Shown piece after piece: positions 7,878-15,402 of a stretch of 64,000 bases of DNA. The stretch lies in the NCBI RefSeq assembly GCF_000223905.1, contig NC_015948.1, forward strand, positions 1,054,001 through 1,118,000, written 5' to 3'. The position numbers were made by a program, and so were the translations under genes. This DNA comes from Haloarcula hispanica ATCC 33960. Its GTDB lineage: Archaea > Halobacteriota > Halobacteria > Halobacteriales > Haloarculaceae. A model generated the notes under the pieces. The model made no database searches. It saw nothing but the letters and a program-made list of their open reading frames with translations, and was not told the DNA's origin. The stretch's first letter is position 1. Each line of letters begins with the position of its first letter.

Positions 7878-8801
7878 TCAATCGCCTCGGTTCGGCGTCC
7901 CGCTGAACCGGGCGACCTCGTTTCGCAGCGCATCCCGTTTCAACAGCGCGAACCCGACGAGGATACAGGCGAATCCGACACCCGTGTAGACTGTCGGTGT
8001 CTCACCGAGGAACAGCAGCCCAGTGGCGGCGGCGACGACTGGCGCGGCGTAGGAGACGAGGTTGATCTCGATGGGCCCGAGTCGCTCCAGCAGGTCGAAG
8101 TAGATGAGGAAGCCAAGCGCGCTGGCGACGATGACCAGATACAGCAGGGCCAGCACGGCTTCAGCAGTCCACTGGACGTCAGCTATCGACTCGGAGGCCC
8201 CGAGGCTGACGCCGTGCATAAGCACCGCACCGAGGAGCATCGACCACGCCTCCATCGTCTCGATCTCTAAATCGTCGTCGAACCGCCGGGTCAGCACGCT
8301 CCCGAGGGCGAACGACGTGGTTGCGAGGAACACCAAGAACAGCGACACGGTTCGGGGGTCCAGAAGGTTCCCCGGATCGGGGTTGCTGAGAACGCCGACA
8401 CCGACGAACCCGATGAGCAGGCCGACGATACCCAGCGCCGTGAGCCGTTCGTCCGGGAGGAACGCGCGGGCGAACCCAGTCGTGAGAATCGGCGAGAGGC
8501 TGACGACGATAGCGGCGGCGGCGCTGGTGGTACCCTGCTCGCCGACGAACAGGAAGATGTGGTACGCGGCGATCAGGAGTGAGCCGCCGATACCCACAAC
8601 GATCCAGTCGGTCCGACTCTTCGGGAGCCACTGGTCGGTAGCGTACACCGCGTAGCCGAGCATCAACAGCCCGGCGAGGTCGTACCGGAACGCCGCAAAC
8701 AGGACCGGCGGGAAGTACTCCAGCCCGGCTTTGATAGCAGTGAAGGCGCTGCCCCAGGCGACGGCGAGCGCGACGAAGAGGATGGCGTTGCGGAACCGCA
8801 T
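7878..8801 (-). CDS. EamA/DMT-superfamily transporter
   Basis: This 307-aa protein has about ten hydrophobic segments arranged as two EamA repeats. The first starts WGSAFTAIKAGLEYFPP and the second lies around SFALGSVLTRRF, matching the 10-TMS drug/metabolite transporter layout. It is probably a metabolite exporter in the cytoplasmic membrane; the substrate cannot be inferred. It lies 6 nt downstream of surE on the same strand, so the two may be co-transcribed. Confidence 0.9.
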   Translation of the reverse strand: MRFRNAILFVALAVAWGSAFTAIKAGLEYFPPVLFAAFRYDLAGLLMLGYAVYATDQWLPKSRTDWIVVGIGGSLLIAAYHIFLFVGEQGTTSAAAAIVVSLSPILTTGFARAFLPDERLTALGIVGLLIGFVGVGVLSNPDPGNLLDPRTVSLFLVFLATTSFALGSVLTRRFDDDLEIETMEAWSMLLGAVLMHGVSLGASESIADVQWTAEAVLALLYLVIVASALGFLIYFDLLERLGPIEINLVSYAAPVVAAATGLLFLGETPTVYTGVGFACILVGFALLKRDALRNEVARFSGTPNRGD

Positions 8802-8807
8802 TTCCGG

Positions 8808-9617
8808 TCAGTCGGCCGCCTCGCCGCCGTCGCCCGGCTCGTACGTCTCTGCGATGGCGTCGAGGGCTTCGTGGTGCTCCGTCGTGTGTGGCGCGGTCAG
8901 CGGCGAGACACTGACCTTCCCGTCGACGACGGCACGGCGGTCGGTCCCCTCGGGGTCGGGAATGTCGCCCTCAGCCATGTGCTCCCAGATGCGGTCGTGG
9001 AGCGTCACGGCGTCGCCTTCCTGGACGGCGTCCATCTCGTACTCGTGCGAGGGTCGCGTGACCGTCATCTGTGCGTCGCCCCACTCGGCAACGGGGGCGT
9101 TGATGTTCAGGTAGTCACACTGCTCGAACACGCCGGCGTCGACGGCGTGGTCGGCGAGGTAGGTCGTCGCCCTGGCGGCCTCGCCGTAGCTGTCGCCGTT
9201 GGCCTCGATGTCCGCGAAAGCAGCGTCCTCGCGGACCGGGATATACATCGAGACGGCCATCGCCGGCACGTCGAAGAAGGTGGCTTCGACGGCGGCGCTG
9301 ACGGTCCCCGAGCGGCCGAGGACGTACGCCCCGAGGTTCGCCCCGCGGTTACAGCCCGCGACCACGAGGTCGGTGTCGGTGACGAGCGCTTCGAGCCCCG
9401 CCACGACGCAGTCCGAGGGCGTTCCCTCGACGGCGTAGCCGAGCTCGTGCTCGTGGACGGTCACTTCGTGGGAAATAGCTCGGCCGACCGCGCTCTGGTC
9501 CTCCGCCGGGGCGACCGCAGTCACGTCGCCGACTGTCGAGAGACCGTCGTACACCGCCCGGAGGCCGGCGCTCTCGATGCCGTCGTCGTTCGTCAGCAGA
9601 ATCGTCGGCTCGTCCAT
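8808..9617 (-). CDS. surE: 5'/3'-nucleotidase SurE
   Basis: This 269-aa acid phosphatase carries SurE signatures: the N-terminal metal site LLTNDDGIES (Asp-Asp), GRAISH, and the GCNRGANLG loop, followed by GTVSAAVEA. SurE dephosphorylates nucleoside monophosphates in the cytoplasm, a survival or scavenging function. Length is usual for the family. The ATG follows a 36-nt gap after the methyltransferase gene, and the EamA transporter follows directly. Confidence 0.95.
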   Translation of the reverse strand: MDEPTILLTNDDGIESAGLRAVYDGLSTVGDVTAVAPAEDQSAVGRAISHEVTVHEHELGYAVEGTPSDCVVAGLEALVTDTDLVVAGCNRGANLGAYVLGRSGTVSAAVEATFFDVPAMAVSMYIPVREDAAFADIEANGDSYGEAARATTYLADHAVDAGVFEQCDYLNINAPVAEWGDAQMTVTRPSHEYEMDAVQEGDAVTLHDRIWEHMAEGDIPDPEGTDRRAVVDGKVSVSPLTAPHTTEHHEALDAIAETYEPGDGGEAAD

Positions 9618-9653
9618 ACGCTCTGTCGGGCCGTCTGCGAGAAAAGCCCACCG

Positions 9654-11138
9654 CTAGCGGGCACGGTCGACGACCGTCTCGCCGTCGACGACGACGTTGT
9701 AGGCCTCCTCGTCGTCGTTCCAGAGCACCAGCGCGTTCTCGAAGGACAGCAGGTCGCCGTAGTCGGCTTTCCGGAGGACCTCGTTCAGTATCGACGCCTC
9801 CGTGAGCACGGCGAAGTGGTCGACCTGCTGGCTCCCGTCGCCCAGCAGGTACAGCGGGTTGGCCCCCTCCCGTTCGGCGAGGTCGTGGCTGAGCTTGACG
9901 CCGAGGAAGTTCACCCGGTCGGTGACGTAGTTCTCGGCGTCGGCCATCGGCGCGTGGATGCCCCGGTCCGGCGTCACGTCGTGCTTTCGCTTGCCGTCGG
10001 TCCGGAGGACGCTGTAGGCGAACTGCACGTCCGTATTGACGAACTCGCCCGTTCCGCCCGCCGGGTCGTCGAGGCGCTGTTGCATCGTCGGCACTTCGAT
10101 GTCGGGCTTGCGGTCGAACGACCACGATTCGCTGTCGGGGGACTGGTGGGGCCAGAGCCGCACCGTCGGCCCGTACACCGTCGCCGGGCCGCCGTCGGCC
10201 ACCTCGCGCTCGACCTGGCGGAGCTGTATGGCCGTGTTCCGGTCAGCCGGGGCCAGCGCCAGCAACGTTCCGTCGTCGGCAAGCGCCTCGACGTACCGGT
10301 AGAGGGTCGCCGCCGCGTCGTCGAGTTCGCTGAGGACGTTGCCGAAGATGATGAGGTCGTAGCCCTCGGCGTTGTTGTCGCCGCCATCGCTATCGCCGCC
10401 GCTGTCATCGCCACCAGCCCCACCGCTGTCGTCGCCGGGAACCGGCGACGACGGATCGAACTCCTCGGCGACCGCCCGGTGAATCTCCCAGCGGACGTTC
10501 TGACCGCTGTCTTCCAGTAGGCTCTCCAGCACGTCCGCGGCGGCGCTCGGTTCGACCGCGTGGTAGTCGAGCAGCGCGTCGTCCGGAAGCAGGTCGCGCA
10601 GGGCGAGCGCCGGGCCGCCGACACCGGCCCCGACATCCAGAACTCGGAGCTGTGACGGGAGCAGGCCGTCGGCGGCGAGGTCCGCAAGGACGTACTTGGC
10701 CACAGCGTAGTAGTCGGGCAAGTGATAGACGGCGTAGCCAAGCGCCGTCAGTTCGTCGTACTCGACGGCCTGGCCCTGGAGATACCGCTCCTTGATGTCG
10801 CGGATGCGCTCACGGAGTTCGTCACCGCTGTCGCCGCTGTGCCACTCCAGTCCGCCCCACTCTGTCAACAGGTCGATGACCTGCTGTTCGTAGCGGTCGG
10901 GGAACCGCTCGACACCGTCGAAATCTACCGAAAGACGACCCTCAGGTGCCGGAGCGAAGGTCCCGTCGTCCTGTTCGACGATGCCCAAATCGAACGCCTC
11001 CTCCCGAAGCACCTGCTTGACGACGGCGGGGTGGGGCTGGCCCTCGACGTACTCGTGTAGCTCCTCGGGGTCCAGCGGTCGGACGTTGCGGAGGTACTGG
11101 GCGTTTTCGCGTATCTGCTGGCGTGTTTCCTGGTTCAT
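9654..11138 (-). CDS. Rsm22-like SAM-dependent methyltransferase
   Basis: This 494-aa protein has a class I methyltransferase fold with motif I VLDVGAGVGGPAL (167-179) and IIFGNVLSEL after strand 4. A preceding ALGYAVYHLPDYYAV segment resembles the small-subunit rRNA methyltransferase Rsm22 family. The N-terminal 120 residues are helical and charged. A Gly/Asp/Ser-rich insertion (about 233-258) sits between motifs I and IV and is probably a disordered loop. The role in rRNA modification is inferred from family resemblance only. The first 4 nt overlap the end of the TyrA-like gene, so they form one operon. Confidence 0.72.
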   Translation of the reverse strand: MNQETRQQIRENAQYLRNVRPLDPEELHEYVEGQPHPAVVKQVLREEAFDLGIVEQDDGTFAPAPEGRLSVDFDGVERFPDRYEQQVIDLLTEWGGLEWHSGDSGDELRERIRDIKERYLQGQAVEYDELTALGYAVYHLPDYYAVAKYVLADLAADGLLPSQLRVLDVGAGVGGPALALRDLLPDDALLDYHAVEPSAAADVLESLLEDSGQNVRWEIHRAVAEEFDPSSPVPGDDSGGAGGDDSGGDSDGGDNNAEGYDLIIFGNVLSELDDAAATLYRYVEALADDGTLLALAPADRNTAIQLRQVEREVADGGPATVYGPTVRLWPHQSPDSESWSFDRKPDIEVPTMQQRLDDPAGGTGEFVNTDVQFAYSVLRTDGKRKHDVTPDRGIHAPMADAENYVTDRVNFLGVKLSHDLAEREGANPLYLLGDGSQQVDHFAVLTEASILNEVLRKADYGDLLSFENALVLWNDDEEAYNVVVDGETVVDRAR

Positions 11139-11869
11139 GAAAGTTGCTCGTAGAGCCGTTCGAAGGTGTCCGCGTCGGCATCGGCGATCTGTCGGGCGGC
11201 GTCGGCGACCGCGTCCGCGCCGTCGAAGGCGTCCTGGATGTCGGCGTACACCCGCGGGTCGCCGCCGGTGACCTGCTCGACGAGGTCGAACAGGCCAGCC
11301 GAAATCGGCGTCTGAAACCGGTCGGGCACGTCGGCGGCGGCCATCGCGAACGCGAGCACGGCCGCGTGGGCACTGGCCTGGACTGTTTCCATGGCTTCGT
11401 CGTGTTCCGTCGCTGTCGTCTCGAAGCAGTTGTTGCCGGCCTCGGCGAGTGCGTCGACGACGGCAGCAGCATCGGGACCTGACGCGTCGTTGACGACGGC
11501 GACGTTGCCGGGCGCGTTCTCGGGGGCGAACAGCGGGTGGAGACTCAGTCGCTGGCCGTCAGGCATCGCGTCCTGCATCGCTGCGACGGGGCCGGCCATG
11601 CTCCCAGTCACATCGACGATTGCACCCGTAGCCAGCGGCGCGAACTCGTGAATGGCCGTCTCGGCGACGGGCATCGGCACCGCGATACAGACGACGTCGA
11701 AAGTCTCGGCCGCGTCGCTGGCGACAGCGCGCCCGCCGACCGCGTCGGCAGCGGCTTCGGCGGCCGACTGGTCGAGGTCGGTGAAGGCGACGGCCGCGTC
11801 GGCGTGGGTCCGGACCGTGCGCGCGAACCACTGGCCCATCGCGCCGGCGCCAACGACGAGGACGTTCAT
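11135..11869 (-). CDS. TyrA-like prephenate/arogenate dehydrogenase
   Basis: This 244-aa NAD(P)-dependent dehydrogenase has an N-terminal Rossmann motif (VVGAGAMGQWFA), followed by CIAVPMPVAE, DVTGSMAG and the SLHPLFAP segment, where the His belongs to the prephenate dehydrogenase active site. It would convert prephenate to 4-hydroxyphenylpyruvate in tyrosine synthesis. It is shorter than bacterial TyrA and lacks chorismate mutase and ACT domains, as in other haloarchaea. The operon partner is the Rsm22-like methyltransferase, with a 4-nt overlap. Confidence 0.88.
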   Translation of the reverse strand: MNVLVVGAGAMGQWFARTVRTHADAAVAFTDLDQSAAEAAADAVGGRAVASDAAETFDVVCIAVPMPVAETAIHEFAPLATGAIVDVTGSMAGPVAAMQDAMPDGQRLSLHPLFAPENAPGNVAVVNDASGPDAAAVVDALAEAGNNCFETTATEHDEAMETVQASAHAAVLAFAMAAADVPDRFQTPISAGLFDLVEQVTGGDPRVYADIQDAFDGADAVADAARQIADADADTFERLYEQLS

Positions 11870-12032
11870 CGGCCCAGCGTAGCCCGTCCCGTCTCAAAAG
11901 CCGTTCGGTCACACTCCCACTCACCGCGACTCCGCAGGTGACGATGGCCGGGTAGACAGCCGTCGAACAGCCCGCTGTGGTCCGGTTTCCCCCTCCTAAA
12001 CGCTTATCTGTCGGCCCTGAGAGAACGGTGAC

Positions 12033-12806
12033 ATGAAGCGCGTTCGATTCCGTGATACCGCGGGGAACGTCCGGGGAGGCCGCTGGACCGTCGAGGACGG
12101 CGACCCCGTCGTCACCGCCGCCGCCGGACCGTACGGCCGTATCGCCTTTGGCGACGAGTCCTACGACCCCGACGAGGTAGACATCCTCCCGCCCTGTGAG
12201 CCGACGAAAGTCGTCTGTATCGGGCGCAACTACGCCGACCACGCCGAGGAGATGGACTCGGACCTCCCGGACAGGCCGATGCTGTTTCTCAAGGCTCCGA
12301 ACGCCGTCGCGTCCCACGGCAAGCACCTCACGATGCCCTCGGGGAAAGAGCGCATCGACTACGAGGCCGAACTCGGCGTCGTCATCGGCGAGCAGTGCCG
12401 GAACGTCAGTGAATCGGGCGCGATGGACGTCGTCGCGGGCTACACCTGCGTCAACGATATCTCGAACCGCGACGACCAGCGACAGGAACAGAACTGGGTC
12501 CGCGGGAAGGCCTTCGACAACGCCTGTCCCATCGGCCCGCTTGTGGCCACGCCGGAACACGTCCCGGAGGACGCCAGCATTGAACTCCGACTGAACGGCG
12601 AGACGAAGCAGTCCTCCTCCCGCGAGCACCTCATCTTCTCAATCCCGGAACTGATCGCGGAGATAACGTCGTACATGACCCTAGAGCCCGGCGACGTCAT
12701 CGCCACGGGGACGCCCGAAGGCGTCGGACCGATGGAGGACGGCGACGAAGTCGAAGTCGAAATCGAAGGTATCGGCACGCTCAAACACAGCGTCAAGATT
12801 CCGTAG
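12033..12806 (+). CDS. Fumarylacetoacetate hydrolase (FAH) family protein
   Basis: This 257-aa enzyme has the FAH C-terminal catalytic domain: CIGRNYADHAEEM, FLKAPNAVASHG, the metal-binding YEAELGVVIG, CVNDISNRDDQ, and GDVIATGTPEGVGPM near the end. Family members hydrolyse or isomerise beta-diketo acids (e.g. acylpyruvase, 2-hydroxyhepta-2,4-diene-1,7-dioate isomerase, oxaloacetate decarboxylase). The short N-terminal lobe fits a single-domain acylpyruvase-like enzyme. It is monocistronic and convergent with the halocyanin gene. Confidence 0.92.
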   Translation: MKRVRFRDTAGNVRGGRWTVEDGDPVVTAAAGPYGRIAFGDESYDPDEVDILPPCEPTKVVCIGRNYADHAEEMDSDLPDRPMLFLKAPNAVASHGKHLTMPSGKERIDYEAELGVVIGEQCRNVSESGAMDVVAGYTCVNDISNRDDQRQEQNWVRGKAFDNACPIGPLVATPEHVPEDASIELRLNGETKQSSSREHLIFSIPELIAEITSYMTLEPGDVIATGTPEGVGPMEDGDEVEVEIEGIGTLKHSVKIP

Positions 12807-12847
12807 GCGACCGGGACACCAGGTCTGAAGCAATCCCGCGACGGTTG

Positions 12848-13747
12848 TTATTCGACGACGACTGCGCCTCTCATCCCCACTCCCTCGTGTGGTTTACAGG
12901 AGTACAGATGCGTTCCAGTCTCCTCGAACGTATGCTCGTAGGTGCTCCCTTCGTCGGCGACGAGTTCCGAATCGAGCGGGCCATCGCCTTTGGAGACGAT
13001 GTTGTGCGGGCCACCGTCGCCGGTCCAGTCCCAGCGGACGGTCGTCTCAGTCGAGACCTTCAGTGCAGGCGGGCCGAACGCGAACTCCCCACCGTTCCCT
13101 TCCACACCGGCCGTAACAGTTGCAGTGTCTGTGTCGGTGCGGTCGGCAATGGTGCCGTCGAAGTTACTCGCGGCTGCGAGCCACTCGTCGACAGTTGCAT
13201 TGCCTGAAGACGGTGGCTCTTTCACAATAATCGCACCTTTCATGCCATCGTCGCGATGGGGTTCGGAGACGTAGCGGTACTCGCCGGGCTCCTCGAAGAA
13301 GTAGTGATACATCGTCCCGGACTGGGCGTTCGTCCGGCCGCTGTCGAAGGTGCCGTCGAGCGCGACAACGTTCTGCTGGCCGCCGTGGCCCGTCCAGTCC
13401 CACCGAACGTGCGTCATCGGCGGAACTTCGATGGCTGGTGGGCTAAACGCCAGTCTATCGTCCATCTCTTGACCAATCAGGATCGTTGGCCGGGACTGCG
13501 GTCCGTATCTGCGGGTCTCGCCGTCGTAGCCGTTGGCGTCGTCGAGCCAGTCGTCGAGGGACTCGGGTGTCGATTCAGGCGTTGCAGTTTCGGTCGCTGT
13601 AGCGGTTTCGGTTGCAGTCGCGGTCTCGGTGCCGGTTTCCGCCGCTGGCTCAGAGCTACTCCCCGAGGACACGCACCCGGCGGTAACGGCGAGGGCTGCC
13701 AATCCTGTGCCTGCGAGAAACTGTCTGCGAGTGGAGGGCCGTTGCAT
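12848..13747 (-). CDS. Two-domain halocyanin lipoprotein with a degenerate first copper site
   Basis: This 299-aa exported blue copper protein starts with a twin-arginine leader (RR at 7-8) and a lipobox Cys25, then a Thr/Glu linker. Domain 2 (about 183-299) keeps all four type 1 copper ligands: His248, Cys284, His287 and Met292. In the aligned domain 1 (about 64-176), the first His is Gln125 and the Cys is Ser161, while His164 and Met169 remain. Domain 1 therefore probably cannot hold a normal blue copper centre. The protein would carry electrons at the outer membrane face. A TATA-like box (AATAATAAC, about 13762-13770) precedes the ATG. Confidence 0.9.
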   Translation of the reverse strand: MQRPSTRRQFLAGTGLAALAVTAGCVSSGSSSEPAAETGTETATATETATATETATPESTPESLDDWLDDANGYDGETRRYGPQSRPTILIGQEMDDRLAFSPPAIEVPPMTHVRWDWTGHGGQQNVVALDGTFDSGRTNAQSGTMYHYFFEEPGEYRYVSEPHRDDGMKGAIIVKEPPSSGNATVDEWLAAASNFDGTIADRTDTDTATVTAGVEGNGGEFAFGPPALKVSTETTVRWDWTGDGGPHNIVSKGDGPLDSELVADEGSTYEHTFEETGTHLYSCKPHEGVGMRGAVVVE

Positions 13748-13884
13748 AGCAAGCTAGTTGTTATTATTGGATGATAGAAAATGGGGTGTGCCCTTTCCAG
13801 ATTCTGGAAACAAACGGTCGCCCTTTATCTGAGGGTGTTTTATATTCCCGACACTGGGTGGGAGCTGCTACCGGAGTATCGCAG

Positions 13885-13896
13885 GACTCCGGAGTC
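13885..13896. promoter_or_regulatory. Perfect 12-bp palindrome in the leader of the HTH regulator gene
   Basis: GACTCCGGAGTC is fully symmetric and lies between a TATA-like box (TTTTATATTCC, about 13837-13847) and the GTG start at 13992. It is embedded in a longer imperfect repeat (CCGGAGT...ACTCCGG at 13871-13892). It may be an operator for the regulator itself or a hairpin in a roughly 120-nt leader. Confidence 0.3.
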
Positions 13897-13991
13897 GCAG
13901 TATCCCACAGGTTTCACGTCGCTGCCCCGTCATATCGAAATCGAACCGCCCGCAGAACCACCCCCGACCGTCCACCTGAGAGGGTCCCTCC

Positions 13992-14354
13992 GTGGCACAC
14001 AACGACGCGAGCGAGACACAGGCGCTGTTCGACGCCCTCGCCGACCCTGACTGTCGCGACATACTCAGGGTGCTCGACGAGCCGCTGCCAGCCAAGGAGG
14101 TCGCCTCGGTCTGTGATCTGCCCCAGACAAGCACCTACCGGAAGCTCGAACAGCTGAGCGAGGCCGAACTGGTCGCCGAGGAGACGGAGGTGCGCCCCGA
14201 CGGCCATCACGCGACGGCGTACGTCCGGGACTGTGGCGGCGTGTTCGTTGGCGTCGATGCCGACGGCGCGTTCGAGATCGACGTTCTGCCGGCCGAGGAG
14301 CGGCCGAGCGAACGGCTCGCACTCCTGTGGTCGCGCGTCAGCGAGGAACTATGA
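13992..14354 (+). CDS. ArsR-like winged-helix transcriptional regulator
   Basis: This 120-aa DNA-binding protein has an N-terminal winged helix: FDALADPDCRDILRVL, then AKEVASVCDLPQTSTYRKLEQL as the HTH, then the wing (EETEVRPDGHHATAYV). A 30-residue C-terminal extension contains no obvious metal-binding cysteine pair. It starts with GTG at 13992, since no in-frame ATG fits. The gene overlaps the next one by 4 nt (ATGA), so the two are translationally linked. It lies between two halocyanin genes and may control them or the membrane partner; this is inference from position. Confidence 0.85.
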   Translation: MAHNDASETQALFDALADPDCRDILRVLDEPLPAKEVASVCDLPQTSTYRKLEQLSEAELVAEETEVRPDGHHATAYVRDCGGVFVGVDADGAFEIDVLPAEERPSERLALLWSRVSEEL

Positions 14355-14653
14355 ACGGAGATATCCCACTCATCGTCATCGGATTCAAGACTGTGACAGT
14401 GTTGCTTGGCGGGCTCATCACCTACTTCGCAACCCGCGCGGCACTGAAAACGAGGGCGACCGGACTCACGTATCTCGCCGTCGGATTCGCGACTATCACC
14501 GTTGGGTCGCTCATCGCCGGCGTCGCAGACCAACTGTTCGGCCTGAGTACCAACGCTGCACTGATCTTCGAGAACGCGCTCACCGCGGTCGGCTTCGCGG
14601 TCATCGCGTACTCGCTGTACGTCACCAGTCGCTCCGCGCTAGTAAAGCGATAA
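14351..14653 (+). CDS. Small three-helix membrane protein
   Basis: This 100-aa protein has three hydrophobic helices (about residues 5-25, 38-62 and 70-92) and a short basic C-terminus. I do not recognise the family with certainty; similar haloarchaeal proteins occur next to HTH genes and may act with them as sensor partners. The ATG overlaps the stop of the regulator (ATGA). An upstream in-frame start inside the regulator is less likely. It is convergent with the second halocyanin gene. Confidence 0.8.
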   Translation: MNGDIPLIVIGFKTVTVLLGGLITYFATRAALKTRATGLTYLAVGFATITVGSLIAGVADQLFGLSTNAALIFENALTAVGFAVIAYSLYVTSRSALVKR

Positions 14654-14674
14654 AAACTGGCCGCTAACTATGGG

Positions 14675-15232
14675 TTATTCGACGACGACTGCGCCGACCA
14701 TCCCGAGCGCCTTGTGCGGGACACAGTTGTAGAGGTAGGTGCCGGTTTCCTCGAACGTGTACTCGTAGGTGGTTCCTTCCTCTGAGACAGCCGAGCCCGA
14801 GTCGAGCGGGCCGTCGCCTTCGGACTTGACGTTGTGGCCGGCCCCTTCACCGGTCCACTCCCAGACGACCGTCGTTCCGGTCGAGACTTTGATCGCGGGC
14901 GGATCGAAGGCGAACGCGCCGCCGTTCCCCTCGGCGCCGACTGCAACGGAGACCTCGTTCTGGTCAGTCATCACGACCGTGTTGCCGTCGAAGTTGGACG
15001 ACTCACCGACGTAGTCCGCCACTTCGCTCGATGCTTCGACGGTCTCCATCCCACCGCTGCTCTCGGTGTCCATCTCCTCGGCTTCAGTGGTAGCCATCTC
15101 CTCTGCTTCGGTGGCTTCCGTTTCGCCGCTGCCACCATCGCCGCCGGACCCGCCACAGCCAGCAAGGAGTCCAGCGCCTGATACGGCTGCCGTCGTGCGG
15201 ATGAACGTCCGCCTGTCGAGGTCGTCTGTCAT
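14675..15232 (-). CDS. Halocyanin (single blue-copper domain lipoprotein)
   Basis: This 185-aa exported electron carrier has a twin-arginine leader (DRRTFIRT), a lipobox ending at Cys26, an acidic Glu/Met-rich linker (about 36-66) and one plastocyanin-like domain. Its type 1 copper ligands are intact: His133, Cys170, His173 and Met178. The domain closely resembles domain 2 of the neighbouring two-domain halocyanin, so they are probably duplicates. The ATG at 15232 is chosen because a TATA box (CTTATAAGG, about 15256-15264) lies 25-30 nt upstream; a start 8 codons earlier would lie within that promoter spacing. Confidence 0.93.
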   Translation of the reverse strand: MTDDLDRRTFIRTTAAVSGAGLLAGCGGSGGDGGSGETEATEAEEMATTEAEEMDTESSGGMETVEASSEVADYVGESSNFDGNTVVMTDQNEVSVAVGAEGNGGAFAFDPPAIKVSTGTTVVWEWTGEGAGHNVKSEGDGPLDSGSAVSEEGTTYEYTFEETGTYLYNCVPHKALGMVGAVVVE

Positions 15233-15402
15233 GCAACTAGAGTTATGACTCTGCACTTATAAGGAAGTCGTTTCTGTCGTTTGGACGGGAACAATAATTG
15301 AGGTTTGTACCGCCCTGCGGTGTGGCGATACCAACACAGTTCGGACGGGGATTGATGCGGACTCGGGCCCACAGTACAGCCAATGGGAGTGTCCGTTCAC
15401 AA

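Noticed and set aside
8871..10520. 549-codon open frame on the plus strand
   Set aside because: It is antisense to surE and the Rsm22-like gene, both with clear motifs; long antisense frames are expected at this GC content.
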